Shown here: piece by piece, positions 10,438 to 22,039 of the stretch
How the letters are laid out: every line of letters begins with the position of its first letter
How positions within the stretch are numbered: the stretch's first letter is position 1
DNA from: Elymus sibiricus
Lineage: Eukaryota > Streptophyta > Magnoliopsida > Poales > Poaceae
Reading direction: 5' to 3'
NCBI GenBank assembly: GCA_039707655.1
Contig: CM077670.1
Coordinates: forward strand, 149,524,001-149,588,000
Length of the DNA: 64,000 bases
Made by a program: the position numbers and the translations under genes
The notes under the pieces: model-generated
Told to the model about the DNA's origin: nothing
Databases searched by the model: none
What the model saw: the letters and a program-made list of their open reading frames with translations, nothing else

Positions 10438-11840
10438 TGATAACCCACAAGTATAGGGGATCGCAACAGTTTTCGAGGGTAGAGTATTCAACCCAAATTT
10501 ATTGATTCGACACAAGGGGAGCCAAAGAATATTTGCAAGTATTAGCAGTTGAGTTGTCAATTCAACCACACCTGAGACTAAATATCTGCAATAGAGTGAT
10601 CAGTAGCACAGTAGTATGATTGTTTGATAGCAGTAGCAATAGGAGTAACAGTAACGGTAGCAACAATAGTAGTAGCAATTGTAACAGTAGTAGCAACAGT
10701 AGTAACTTAGCAAGAACAATATGTGAAAAACTCGTAGGCATTGGATCGGTGATATTGTTGGATAACATTCATCATGTAACAGTCATAACCTAGGGCGTCA
10801 TAGAACTAGCTCCAATTCATCAATGTAATGTAGGCATGTATTCCGTATATAGTCATACGTGCTTGCGATAAGAACTTGCATGACATCTTTTGTCCTACCC
10901 TCCCGTGGCAGCAGGGTCCATAAGGAAACTAAGGGATATTAAGGCCTCCTCTTAATAGAGAACCGGAACAAAGCATTAGCACTTAGTGAATACATGAACT
11001 CCTCAAACTATGGCAATCACCGGAGAGAATCCCAATTATTGTCACCTTGGGGTATGCGGATCATAAAACGTAGCAGGTGCATATAACTTGCAAGATCCGA
11101 TCAATAACACAAATATATTCATGAAAACATAAAGGGTTCAGATCTGAAATCATGGCACTCGGGCCCTAGTGACAAGCATTAAGCATAGCAAAGTCATAGC
11201 AACATCAATCTCAGAACATAGTGGATACTAGGGATCAAGCCCTAACAAAACTAACTCGATTACATGATAAATCTCATCCAACTCATCACCGTCTAGCAAG
11301 CCTACGAAGGAATTACTCACTCCCGGCGGTGAGCATCATGAAATTGGTGATGAAGGATGGTTGATGATGATGATGCCGGAAGATCCCCCTCTCCAGAGCC
11401 CCAAACGGACTCCAGATCTGGCCTCCCGATGAAGAACAGGAGGTGGCGGCGGCTCCGTATCGTGAAACGCAATAAAACTTCCTCCCTTATTTTTTTTCTC
11501 TGGAATTGTGAATTTATAGCGTTGGAATTAGGTCAGACGGAGCCACGTGGGCCCCACGAGGTACCAGGGCGCGCCTGGGGGGGTGGCGCGCCCTGGTGCC
11601 TCATGGGCACTGGGTGGCCCCCTCCAGTAGGTTTTGGCTCCAGTATTTTTTATATATTCCATAAAAATTCTCCAAAAATTTCATCCAATTCCAAGAACTT
11701 TTATTTCTGCACAAAAAACAACACCATGGCAATTCTGCTGAAAACAGCGTCAGTCCAGGTTAGTTTCATTCAAATCATGCAAATTAGAGTCCAAAACAAG
11801 AGCAAAAGTGTTTGGAAAAGTAGATATGATGGAGACGTAT
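10438..11840 (-). repeat. 3' LTR of A, lacking its last two bases, which lie after B
   Basis: Starts TGATAACCCACAAG on the plus strand and runs to GAGACGTAT. The final CA is at 25104-25105 beyond element B. Contains imperfect AGT/AGC trinucleotide runs (10600-10700), a 12-bp-arm hairpin CCAGGGCGCGCC/GGCGCGCCCTGG (11564-11596) and a minus-strand TATA box (TATAAATT complement at 11512-11519). Confidence 0.88.
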
Positions 11841-12684
11841 TGTCGTGGTACGACCATCTATGGGGCCATCCAGCCCCTTGTGGTTCGACAGGGGAGATCA
11901 ACGTGCACAAAGAGCAGAATGAATGGAAGACGCAAGGGATTTACCCAGGTTTGGGCCGCTGAGAAGCGTAAAACCCTACTCCAGCTTTTGGTGTATTGGT
12001 TGTATGGAAGCACAAGTACAGGGAGCGCTTCTCCCGGCAAGGTGCCGAGAGAGCTGCAACGCGAGACGTGCAAGTATTTTAAAAGGGGTTCCAAATCCCT
12101 CTAACTGTTGCCTTGGCCCTCCTTTTATAGCTAAAGGGGTTACCATAGTGGTAAAACAGTAATTACATGTCGATTAGATAGCAAACAGTGCTATCATACC
12201 TAACTCTGCCAGTTTAGGACAAAGGCATTAAATGCACCGTTAGGTGTCATGTGGAGAGGTAGCCCCGGCAAGGTTTCTGCACCGCTTGCCCAGCTACCTC
12301 GTATTATTCTGACATGCCTCCTGGACGGGTGTCCATAGAGGCAAATCTTCTCCCTGCGTGCTGACACGTGTCCGACAAACCTCACCAACCAACCTGCGCG
12401 GTCGACACCTCACTGATTAGCGACTAGTTGAGTGCTTACGTGCTGGCAGAAGCTTGCCGGCACGGAGCTTGCCGGGTCTTCATCTTGTCGGTTTAACCTT
12501 GCTGGCAAGAAATGTCTTCATCTTCGATACTAGTTGAGTGCTTGTTGATGTTTCGTCTTGAGCTTCTATAATTGGGCCTTGAATTTTGGTCTTGGCGGTT
12601 CCCGGCAAGGCTTGGCCGGCAAAGAGGCTGCTACGGTCTGTGCATAAGTCAGGGTATAAAATACCCATGTTTTAGACACCAATA
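11841..12684 (-). repeat. 3' LTR of B, 844 bp
   Basis: Plus-strand start TGTCGTGGTAC, end ACACCAATA, where the partner LTR reads ACACCGACA; the terminal bases are mutated. A minus-strand TATA box (GCTATAAAAGGAGG) lies near 12122-12132. TTGCCGG/CCGGCAA motifs are frequent. Confidence 0.85.
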
Positions 12685-12696
12685 GGAGCCCCCGGG
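12685..12696 (-). other. Candidate polypurine tract of B
   Basis: On the minus strand CCCGGGGGCTCC lies directly before the 3' LTR. The tract is short and contains pyrimidines, so it is called from position rather than from sequence quality. Confidence 0.4.
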
Positions 12697-12934
12697 CCTG
12701 GGCCATACGCGCGTCCGAAGCATCGTTTGGCTAGGCCCAAACAATGCACAGGCACGCAGCGGGAAAACTGCCGCTGTAATTTTTCGCCATGATGATTATC
12801 CTGACGCACGTCCAATCCATGCTTTAAATGCGGGTCGTGGGAACTTGGACTGTTGTGGTTATATCGCGATAGTGCGCCTGTAAAAAGCGTGGCTGGGGTA
12901 AACGGTGAAGAGCCAGCCCCTCCTCGCGTCTTCC

Positions 12935-12945
12935 CCATAAAAAGG
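12935..12945 (+). promoter_or_regulatory. TATA box of the antisense gene in B
   Basis: CCATAAAAAGG lies about 140 bases upstream of the ATG at 13084, in the orientation of the antisense gene and outside the LTR. The pyrimidine-rich stretch following it (12965-13030) fits a plant 5' leader. This suggests the gene has its own promoter. Confidence 0.5.
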
Positions 12946-14712
12946 CAACCGCAAGGGGGCGCTGCTCATTCACCCCTGCTTGCCCCTGCTTCGTCTCCTT
13001 CCTCTCGCCAGAACCGCTTCCACCGCCGCCGCCGCCACTGATTCGCATCTCGACTAGACCATCTTCTTCCTCCCCAATTCCTGATGGTGCCCAAGAGAGC
13101 CAACGCGGCAGGGAAGAAACTTGCCAAGCCACTCGATCCCAAGGCGGAGGAGAAGAAGAAGGCGCTGGAAGAGCTGGAGAAGCGGGCGGAGGGAGAATGC
13201 GATCTTCTCGCCGTGCTCCTTGGATGCCAACGAGCTGATCAGAAGGTACGCATACATGTGGGGAAGGGATACCAAAGACCAGAAGGCGCTAGTAGTGCTT
13301 CCTGAAGGCAACAAGGATCCATCGGATTCATATCCGTTCTTCTGCGCCTATTTCTACTGTGGTCTGGTTCCCCCATTCTCGGACTTCTTCAGTGCCATGA
13401 TGTTCAGCTATGGGTTGAGGCTGCTGGATTTTACTCCGAACGCAATGACTTGCATGGCAGTTTTTGCCCATCTGTGTGAGAACTTTGTCCGGGTTGCCCC
13501 CAATGTGGATCTATTCCGCCATTTCTTCGTCCCTCGGATTGAAGACAAGTCGCTCTCCGGCAGCGTGACATGGATCCCCAGGGCCAAGACCAAGGGCCAG
13601 TACCTTGCCAGGCAACTCCATCTCAAATGGGACGAATGGAGGGTAGAGTGGTGTTGGATCTAGGAGAAGGATTTCCCCCTGTTTTTCATACCGCGCACAG
13701 TGAAGGTCGAGCGCGGCAAGAACTGGAGCAGTTTTGGCGCTACTGAGGCGAAACTTCGCCCAGCTCTGAACAGAATCGCCCGCCTCAAGGCTGCTAATCT
13801 GACCATAGAGATGGTTGGCGCCGATTTCCTCCGGCGACGCATAGCGCCGCTGCAGAAGAGAGAGAGATTCGCTTGGCAATACCAGAATGCTGCCAATGTC
13901 ATGCGACTGTACCCTAGGACCGGCAACAATTTGTCGGTTATGGAACATGCTTGCCTCTGCGAACAGTTGTTCTGGAAGACTGATACATTTCACTTGCCAG
14001 ATTAGATCGTCCCACTGCACATCAACTCCGCCAAGGACTCCATCTTGTCGGTGATGCCGGACTGTGATGCCCATGGAGTAAAAGCGGGCTGGGATCTGCC
14101 CACCCTAGAGCACGAGATGGATTGGGCCTCCAACCTGACGGAAAAAGCTTCCCGGAAGGAAACGGACCTCATCCGGGCCACCAGTGAAGAAGAACTGGCG
14201 TACATTGCCAGCAAGGCCGTAGAGATCGCGAGGATCATCGCGGCGGGCGGTCTTGGCGCTGCGGCAGCTGAGGGTGATGACGAGGAGCATTCCGAGGAAC
14301 AAGTTGCCGAAGATCAACAAGAAGAGCCTGCCGGGGACGAGACTGCCGAGGCTGAGGTTGCCGGGACTGAGGCTGCCGGAGAGCTCGTAGAAGAAGAAGG
14401 CCCTTGAGCCCCAGAGAGGAGGCATCATCTTTGGAGGCCGGTCAGCCAAGAGCCGGTGCGTGCTTCTTCACCGAGAGTTGGTCCCACGGTGAAGAAGACG
14501 ACCACGAAGACCGGCCGCCAAGAAGAAGTACGCCGGCAACCGACCCGACGTCCCCGGACTCAGCCCTCATCCCCTCGGTAAGAGGTTGTCGAGGAAGTCG
14601 AATCCACTCAGCCGACGGGTTCGCCTCCCTCGGCACTTAAGAGGGCAAGGGAGTCACCTCCGCCAGTGATGTATGACTTCGACGTCCTTGACGAGTCCGA
14701 AGAGGAGGAGGA

Positions 14713-14791
14713 GTAAGTGACTTTGCTTATTTCTGTCAAGCCTTGGTTCCATTTGATTGCCATTTTAACTTGATTTCTTCTGTCTTGACAG
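14713..14791 (+). other. Intron 1 of the antisense gene, 79 bp
   Basis: Begins GTAAGTGAC and ends TTCTTCTGTCTTGACAG, AT-rich between GC-rich exons. Joining at these sites keeps a continuous reading frame from the acidic stretch into the HRSKRPR region. Confidence 0.75.
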
Positions 14792-15210
14792 GGATGCAGA
14801 ACCGCTTGTGCATCGGTCGAAACGGCCCAGGTTCGCAACAGCACAAGATCCTGCGGCGAGTGCTAGGCAGGGGGTCGCGACGGCTGAAACTGTTGTCATC
14901 AGCTCCCAGCCCAGCCCCCAGCGTGAGGACGTGGCGCAAATCCAGTCCACTGGCACCAGCACTGGAGTACCTCCTCCCGAGCTTGATGAAGAGATGGGGG
15001 AGGCCCGTCAAGAAGAAGACCGTCAAGGGGCGGACCCTGCAGTGGTTCCCCCGCTGACCAATGTTCCGGAGAGCGCTTCCCCGACAAGGGCCTCCACCGA
15101 TGAGTCTGCCCGCACAGAGGCCACCCCGGCAAGCGGGGCCACCGACGACCGCGCGCCGGCAATGCGAGTTGCCGGGGAAGGCAACACCCTTCCTCAGCAA
15201 ACACCAATGG

Positions 15211-15324
15211 GTAATCTTCTTGCCTTTGCATACCTCTCACGGGAAAGATTTTCTTTTTTGTTTTCTTGAACTTGACTTGTGACTTTGAATCTTATTCTTC
15301 CCTTGCTCTTGCTCCAATCCATAG
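15211..15324 (+). other. Intron 2 of the antisense gene, 114 bp
   Basis: Begins GTAATCTTC after CCAATGG and ends AATCCATAG. T-rich sequence interrupts GC-rich exons, and the frame is preserved across the junction. Confidence 0.7.
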
Positions 15325-16368
15325 CTCCAGCCTCTCTCGACGAAGGCGAAGTCCTCGTGGAGGTGGCCAATATCGCAAAGGATGCCGCCGATGAAGCCGC
15401 CAAGATTGCCGCCGAAGAGGGTCTTGTGCAAGTTGCCGAGGAGACCAGAGTACTTCCCGAAGAATCCGAGAGTTCCTCCGGCAACACGCTCGACCCCGTC
15501 AGGATGGACGCGGATAAGGCGCCAATCAACATCGACACATCGAACCACGACAACCAACCAACAGCGTCTGCCCTGTAGATCCCGTCACGCAGCTTGGCGC
15601 TGATTACTTCTCAGCGCGAATCTAGAGCCCCCAGCTCATCTAGTGCTGTGGGGCCAAACTTTGATGAAGAAATAACCCGGATTCTGCTCCCCTTGACCCA
15701 GAGAAATGGCGAGGCCACTGATGCTACTGACAGCGCCGAAGACCTTGCTTTCATGGAGATCATGGCTGTCCGGTTCAAAGGCGTCCAAGAGAGGTACAGC
15801 AAAAGATGGGATATGGTCCAGGAGGAGCGCAAAGCCGCGGATTTGGTTGAGCAGAGACTGAAGAAGAAGGCAGACGAGCTGCGTGCATGGTATAATGAGC
15901 AGGCCCGCAACCTTATGAGGTAGGAGGAAAAGCTTACTGCTGCCAAGGAAGAAGCGGCAGTCCGTGACGGCAAGTTGGCGGAGCGCGAGGCGCTGCTCAA
16001 CACCAAGGAGAAAGACCTTGCTGTACAAGAAGGAGCCCTTGCCGCCACACTCCGCGGCAAGGATGAGGAAATTGAAGAGCTCCTTAAGCAGCGGACCCAA
16101 GAGTTGGAAGATGGACACAAGAAATCCATCAAAACTCAGTCTTTGGAGAGCGCCGCCAGGCTCAAGGAGGCTTCCAACAAGGCTGCTGCCGCTGCCTCTG
16201 CCAAGACAGAGCTAGAGTCCCAAATGGCTAGATTGAAAGAGGATCTTGCTGGTAATCGTAAAGAAATTGAGGCTCTCAAGGACGAAGCGCTGAAGGCAGC
16301 CCAAACTCTAGGGGACTTGCAAATGCAGCTGTCGTCCAAAAACCAAGATCTCGATGCCGCCGGTAAGA

Positions 16369-16412
16369 CGATCGGAGATCTAAGATCTCTCGATCGGAGA
16401 TCTAAGATCTCA
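16369..16412 (+). repeat. 22-bp tandem duplication in the coiled-coil exon
   Basis: CGATCGGAGATCTAAGATCT recurs at 16369 and 16391 with a 22-base period. Since 22 is not a multiple of three, the downstream coiled-coil frame (16423-16932) is shifted relative to the upstream one. Confidence 0.8.
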
Positions 16413-16932
16413 ACTGGCCACCTTGGTAACAGCTCTAGAATCCACCAAGGAGAGGGAGAGGGTCTTGACGGGGAAGTTGGAGGAGGAAGAGGCCTCGAAG
16501 AAGGAGGCTGAGAACAACTACGCCCAACTGCACGAGAACCTCTCCCTCTGGACTGGCAGGCTTGTCAATGCTGCCGAGCGCATCAGCTCCCAAATAGCCG
16601 TGATGGATATGAAGAGCTGGGGTTTCACCGTCAATGACAAGGAGGCCACCAGCGTCAGTCTGACCAAGTTCTTCGAGGGTCTCATCGACGCCTTGAAGAT
16701 GTATCATGAGGACAGGTCGGCTTCATTTGCTGACGAATCCCGGAAGTTTGCACGTGAAATCGTGTATAGGGTGCTGCTCAAAATTGCCCATCGCAATCCC
16801 GGCATCGATCTCTCCAGGGTCTTCAGGAAACTGCCGGAGAACACCGACGTGACTGCTGCCGACAAGATTGCTGCTCCCCTCGCCGACAAGGTTCTCCAGA
16901 TTCCCAGGATCCAGGGTGATCGTTGGGATTGA

Positions 16933-17725
16933 GCTTGTCGTTATATCTATCGTCGTGCTGTCATGTAAGAAATACATTCGATCTTGTGTTAGATCCGCAC
17001 TGTTTCTGCAATGTAATATAACTTGTGTTGCTTGAATGCATGTGCGTCCTTCCCCTTGTTTTATTTTGCCTTTGTATGATCGCGTTCCCTACGCTTGTTT
17101 TCGGAAACTTGCCGGTGCACACACTTGCCGCAAGCGCTTCGAGGAACGGGTCCTTAGCAGCCTGCTGGAAGTGCCGCTGCCAGCAAGGCAACTTGCCGGG
17201 CCAGAATGCAGCTGCTAGGCTTGCCGAGCGGACTCGAGGCAAGCTAGAGCGCGAACTGATCGCGACAAGGCTCCTTCGCATGCAGGTTTCTCATACAAAG
17301 CACAGAATCATTCAAGGGGGATCGCAGAATGTAACAAGGAAAAAAATTCAAAGTCCTTCAACTTAGCTTTTCCTCGTGTTGTCTCTTCTTGCATGAAATG
17401 ATCATTCGAACATCATTAAAATGGCACCCCATCTCCACTCCCCCCGGGAAACTTGCACGTGAGGGATCCTTCTGTCCTTTTAAGAAAAATAAAGAAGAGA
17501 AAAGAGTGGGTTGGGAATCTTGACGGTTCATCAGTCATTTCATACAAACTAAAGTGTAAATCACAACATCACATGCATCCATATACAAATGAATATGTAC
17601 GAAGAGTTGTGAAACACTTAGCTTTATTATGCATAGGATCTGTGCCTGGCTTTGTACAAAGTGTTACAAGTCTTGCCGACAAAGCTCATACAAAAGGGGT
17701 TGCCGGGAGGCCCGGCAACTGCGCC
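16933..17725. other. Spacer between the convergent antisense gene and integrase of B
   Basis: The stretch after the antisense TGA is AT-rich, with CTTGCCGG-type motifs at 17100-17230. No credible coding sequence. It should hold the 3' end of the plus-strand transcript, but no clear poly(A) signal could be assigned. Confidence 0.5.
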
Positions 17726-18818
17726 TTATGGGTAGAACTTGCGAAGATGCTCAATATTCCATGAGTTCTGCATTGGGGTGCCATCTTCGGTCTCCAGGTA
17801 GACTGCGACAGGCCTGGTGACTCGTACTACCCGATAAGGGCCTTCCCGTCAACTTGTTTGATCCCTTGGTGGACTGAGCACGCCGAAGAACAAGGTCGCC
17901 TTCCTCAAGGCTTCGGGCATGCACTTTGCGGCTACGATAGCGGCGCAAGGCTTGCTGGTAGCGTGCAGCTCGCACAGCCACCCGAAGACGATCCTCCTCA
18001 AGGAGCGTTGCATCATCTTGCCGCAGCTGCCCTTGCTCAGCTTCATCGTAAGCGAGCACTCGAGGTGACCCGTATATGAGTTCCGTGGGGAGCACCGCTT
18101 CTGCACCATAGATTAGGGAGAAGGGTGTTTGGCCGGTAGCTCGATTTGGTGTCATTCTGAGTGACCAAAGAACCGCCGGCAACTCATCAATCCAACGCCT
18201 TCCACACTTGCGCAGCCTATCAAAGGTTCTTGTCTTGAGGCCACGCAGCACTTCAGCGTTCATCCTTTCCGCTTGGCTGTTGCTTCTCGGGTGAGCAACA
18301 GATGCGAAACAGATTTTGCCGCCAAGGTCTCGGATATACTGCATGAAGGTGCGGCTCGTGAATTGTGTGCCGTTGTCGGTGATGATTCTGTTAGGAACCC
18401 CGAAACGGCAAACTAATCCTTTGAAGAACTTGACGGCTGATTGCGCTGTCACCTTTCTCACTGGCTCCACTTCAGGCCACTTTGTGAACTTGTCGATGGC
18501 GACGTACAAGAACTCAAAGCCCCCGGCAGCGTGGGGGGAGGGACCCAAAATATCGAGCCCCAAGACCGAAAAGGTCCAGGAGAGAGGGATTGTTTGGAGA
18601 GCTTGAGCTGGCTGATGTATATTCTTCGAATGGAACCGGCACGCTTCACACTTTGTTACTAGCTCAGTTGCATCCTGGAGGGCAGTGGGCCAATAGAAGC
18701 CTTGCCGGAAATCTTTACCGGCAAGAGCCCTTGATCCTATGTGAGAGCCACATATGCCTCCATGTATCTCCGCCAATAGCTTTTGTCCATCTTCCCGGCA
18801 AATACATTTCAATTTCAT
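17726..18818 (-). pseudogene. Integrase of B
   Basis: Zinc-binding part: HGGICGSHIGSRAL, then CEACRFH. Catalytic DDE residues are seen in LGLDILGPSP, IITDNGTQFTS and SNSQAERMNAEVLRGL. The C-terminal part contains GAEAVLPTELIYGSPRV. A frameshift near 17850, after NKLT, leads to an early stop at 17751; the conserved end (WNIEHLRKFYP) is readable in another frame down to the TAA at 17726. Integrase would have inserted the cDNA; no chromodomain is seen, as expected for the Tat lineage. The 5' end abuts the second RNase H region. Confidence 0.85.
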
Positions 18819-18827
18819 ACCGTTTGG

Positions 18828-19767
18828 TCACTTTCTGTATAGAATGCTATCCACAAACTGATACATACTTGACTGATGGGCTACTTTCTCAGCTTCTTCT
18901 TGCTCATCGGGAAGTTCCCCTGTTTGAAGGAAATGAACAATCTGCTGTGCCCATGCCAGAGCCTGCGGCTCAACGACAAGGACTAAAGGCATTTCTTCGG
19001 CTGCGGGAGCGCTTGCTTCTGCGGCAAGAACCTGAGGTTCTGCGCTAAGTGGCTGCTCACCGGCAACCGTGCCGTCGTTCCCGGTAACGTCTTTGTCGAC
19101 GGCTCCTGGGAGCTCTGCTAGAAAGTACTTGCCGGTATTCAACTTCCTTCTCTTACTGGCCTGTGCTGATGGAGTGACTGTTGTTGATTCAAATGGAGCA
19201 CAAAAGTTCCCGGTTCCAAGGGAAGCTTTTGAGCGGCACACTTTGACAGGCTGTCAGCAATGCTGTTTTCCGCACGAGGGATGTGCTCTGTTTGCAATCC
19301 ATCAAAGTGCTCTTCCAATTTCCTCACTTCCTCCACATATGCTTCCATCAACAGGCTCTAGTAATCTTTGTTTACTTGTTTCACAATGAGCTGTGAGTCA
19401 CGCGGACGATCAACTTTCTGATTCCAAGGCCCACTGCGATCCTGAGACCGGCGAGGAGTCCTTCATACTCGGTAGTGTTGTTCATGGCTCACTCCCTGGG
19501 AAAGTGCATTTGAACCACATACTTGAGGTGTTCTCTGGTGGGTGCGACAAGCAGCACTCCGGCACCGGCGTCTTGCAGCGAGATGGCACCGTCAAAGTAC
19601 ATGATCCATTCCTTGACTGTTTCTTTGCCGGGGAGAGCCGTTTCTTGAGTTTCTCTGTCTTGCGTTGGCGTCCATTCGACGATGAACTCCGCCAAGGCCC
19701 TGCTCTGAATGGTTGAAGTGCTTTCAAACTTAAGTGCAAAGCTTGATAATTCCAACGCCCACTCCAC
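18828..19767 (-). pseudogene. Second (archaeal-type) RNase H of B
   Basis: Pieces in several frames: WIMYFDGAISLQDAGAGVLL (about 19550-19610), then a DSQLIVKQVNKD block near 19400, then YVEEVRKLEEHFDGLQ and ENSIADSLSKCA (19139-19351), then a linker towards integrase (18828-19241). An additional RNase H located after the original one is characteristic of the Tat lineage. Frameshifts separate the blocks. Confidence 0.7.
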
Positions 19768-19782
19768 TATCCTGCCGGTTGC

Positions 19783-20095
19783 TTATGGATTTCTCAAGAT
19801 GCATTGCAACGGAAAGCGGGTGACGACGGTGATTTCATGTGCTTGGAAGTAGTGACGCAGTTTTCTCGAGGCCATAAGGAGGCCGAAAAGCAGCTTCTGC
19901 ACGTCGAAGTATCTTGATCTAGCCCCCTGCGGAAGGGAACTACCAAAATACACGGGTTGCTGCACCACCTTCTTCTTCGGCACCGCTTGCTGATCAGCTT
20001 CACTTGCTTGCGCTGTTTTTGACTTGTCGGTGTCAGATCTTGCCGGAGAAGATTCCGGTTTGTCGGTGGATGGGCTTGCCGCGGTTGCTTCCTCA
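19783..20095 (-). pseudogene. First RNase H of B, degenerate
   Basis: Contains QPVYFGSSLPQGARSRY, QKLLFGLLMASRKLRHYFQA and HEITVVTRFPLQ. The usual first catalytic block reads LLLYVAETNQ at the end of the RT frame, so the expected Asp is not evident. In Tat elements the original RNase H is known to be degenerate while the added one keeps the catalytic residues. Frame-broken from the RT near 20096. Confidence 0.65.
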
Positions 20096-21145
20096 TCATT
20101 GACTTCGATCCCTCTGCGCCACCAATGCAGGACTAGCCACTTGATTTGTTTCCGCTACGTATAGCAGCAACGGCTCTTGCGGTCTAGGCGCATCTAGTGT
20201 TGGCGCGGAGGAGAGGTATCTTTTCAAATCCTGCAGCGCGGCCTTCACTATAGGAGTCCATTTCATCGGACCTGCCTTTTTCAAAATCTTGAAAAATAGC
20301 AGGGCGCACTCAGCAGATTTTGAAATGAACCTACTTAAGGCGGCAACACAGCCGGCAAGACGCCGTACATCCTTGACGCTTTTTCGTGCTTGAATCTGCT
20401 CAATTGCTTTGATCTTGTCGGGATTTGCTTCAATTCCATGTTGAGATACAAAGAATCCAAGAAGTTTGCCGGATGGGACACCAAACACACACTTCTCGGG
20501 GTTGAGCTTTAAGTTGATCTTGCGCAAGTTTGCAAATGTTTCTTCTAAGTCATGAATGAGGGTTGACTTGTCCTTGGTTTGGACCACTATATCATCCATG
20601 TATGCTTCCACATTCCTGTGCAGCTGGGGATCAAAACCGATCTGGACCGCCCTTGCAAATGTTGAACCAGCACTCTTTAATCCGAAAGGCATACACACAA
20701 AGCAGTATGTGTCACATGGAGTAATGAATGCGATTTTCTCCTCAACCTCTTTGGCCATGAATATTTGATGGTATCCAGAATATGCATCAAGGAAGGAGAG
20801 TAAATCACAGCTGGAAGTAGAGTCTACAATCTGATCAATGCGCGACAAAGGGAAAGGATCCTTTGGACATGCTTTGTTGATATCAGTGTAGTCAATACCA
20901 AGTCTCCACTTCCCGTTTGCTTTGCGCACCACAACTGGGTTTGCCAACCAAGTTGGATGTAGTACACCTCTAACCAAACCTGCTGCTTCTAGTTTCTTGA
21001 TTTCTTCGGCAATGAATTGTTGCCGCTCCAAAGCTTGCTTCCGGACCTTTTGCTTGACGGGCCGAGCGTGGGGACAGACAGCAAGGTGGTGCTCAATTAC
21101 CTCCCTGGGAACACTGGGGATGTCAGATGGTCGCCATGCAAACAC
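20096..21145 (-). pseudogene. Reverse transcriptase of B
   Basis: A 349-residue frame with the RT core: KWRLGIDYTDINKACPKD, LSFLDAYSGYHQI, MPFGLKSAGSTFARAV and the catalytic AYMDDIVVQT, then NPEKCVFGVPSGKLLGFFVS and the connection to RNase H. The frame upstream is the same as the protease frame and is interrupted only by the TAG at 21185. Motifs look intact; the frame breaks into RNase H at 20096. Confidence 0.88.
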
Positions 21146-21184
21146 ATCGACATTCGCCCGTAGGAAGGCAACGAGCGCGCTTTC

Positions 21185-22039
21185 CTATTTGCTGTCAAGG
21201 GTGGCACTGATGGTGAAGGTACCGTCAGTGCCGTCCTCCCTCGCCGGCACCTTTTTGGTCGCCGGTGAAGCAGCTTTGGATTTCTTACCGGCAGAGCACT
21301 CCGGCAAGTCTTCAACAGGTGCGCAACACTCCGAAGAGGTGTGCTTCCCGGAATCCTTGCTAGAGGCCTTGCTGGATTTCTTACTTTCCTTCTTCTTGGC
21401 GGGAGCTGGCGCCTTGGTGGCCTCTGCTGCAACCGCATCTCTGTACATCTTGTCGACGCAAATGACTACATCTTTCTTGTCGGAGTTGATGGAAATGACA
21501 CCCATCAGCCCTGGCATCTTCAACATGTTGTAAGCGTAGTGAGATGCTGCCATGAACTTTGCAAAGGCTGGGCGGCCAAGAATTCCATTGTACGGCAAGG
21601 GGATCTTGACGACGTCAAACACAATCTTTTCCGTTCTGTAGTTCAGTTCCCCGCCAAACGTCATCGGCAATGTGATCTTTCCCTTGGGCTGGCTTCTTCC
21701 CGGGTTTACTCCTTGAAAAGTGTCTATCTTCTCGAGCTCCTCGTCGGGAATTTGCAGCCTCTTGATTACCTCCGGAGAAATCAGGTTCAGGCCAGCCCCA
21801 CCGTCAACTAACATCTTTGTTACTTGGAGGTTGCGAATTGTTGGTGAAACCAACAACGGCAAACACCCGATCGCAGTTATGCGATCAGGGTGGTCCTCAG
21901 CATAAAAAATGATAGGCGTGTGTGACCATTTGAGTGGTTTTTGAGAGCCCATTGCAGGTTCTGCCGCATTAACCTCACACGCCCACTGCTTAAGTTGGCG
22001 GTGAGAGGAGTGCAAGGATGCTCCTCCGTCGATGCACAT
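21185..22039 (-). pseudogene. Protease region of B
   Basis: Active-site loop MLVDGGAGLNLIS, then TFQGVNPGRSQPKGKITLP and YNGILGRPAFAKFMA (the ILGR flap-associated motif). A Lys/Ser/Ala-rich linker follows before RT. The TAG at 21185-21187 (SK then stop, then ESALVAFLRANVDVFAW) separates it from RT in the same frame and is one C-to-T change from CAG. Confidence 0.8.

Larger units (their letters stand above)
13084..16932 (+). pseudogene. Antisense spliced gene of B, PF04195-like domain plus coiled coil
   Basis: Encoded opposite to gag-pol. Three exons fit: 13084-14712, 14792-15210 and 15325-16932, about 1200 codons. The N-terminus is Lys/Ala-rich. The domain around 13210-14000 (FYCGLVPPFSDFF, FRHFFVPRI, HLKWDEWRVEWCW) resembles the plant 'putative gypsy type transposon' family PF04195. 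An acidic Glu/Ala-rich part, a Pro/Ser/Thr-rich part, a long coiled coil (about 15750-16560) and a helical C-terminus follow. Molecular role unknown. Breaks: frameshift near 13195; TAG 13661 and 14003; TGA 14405; TAA 14579; TAG 15576 and 15921; a 22-bp duplication at 16369-16412. A Gag-like or DNA-binding role is conceivable, but I have no evidence. Confidence 0.75.

Noticed and set aside
10562..10768. Leu-rich small ORF in the A LTR
   Set aside because: Produced by imperfect AGT/AGC trinucleotide repeats within the LTR.
13511..14074. Minus-strand frames opposite the antisense gene exon
   Set aside because: Shadow frames of GC-rich plus-strand exons; the plus-strand reading has domain content and introns.
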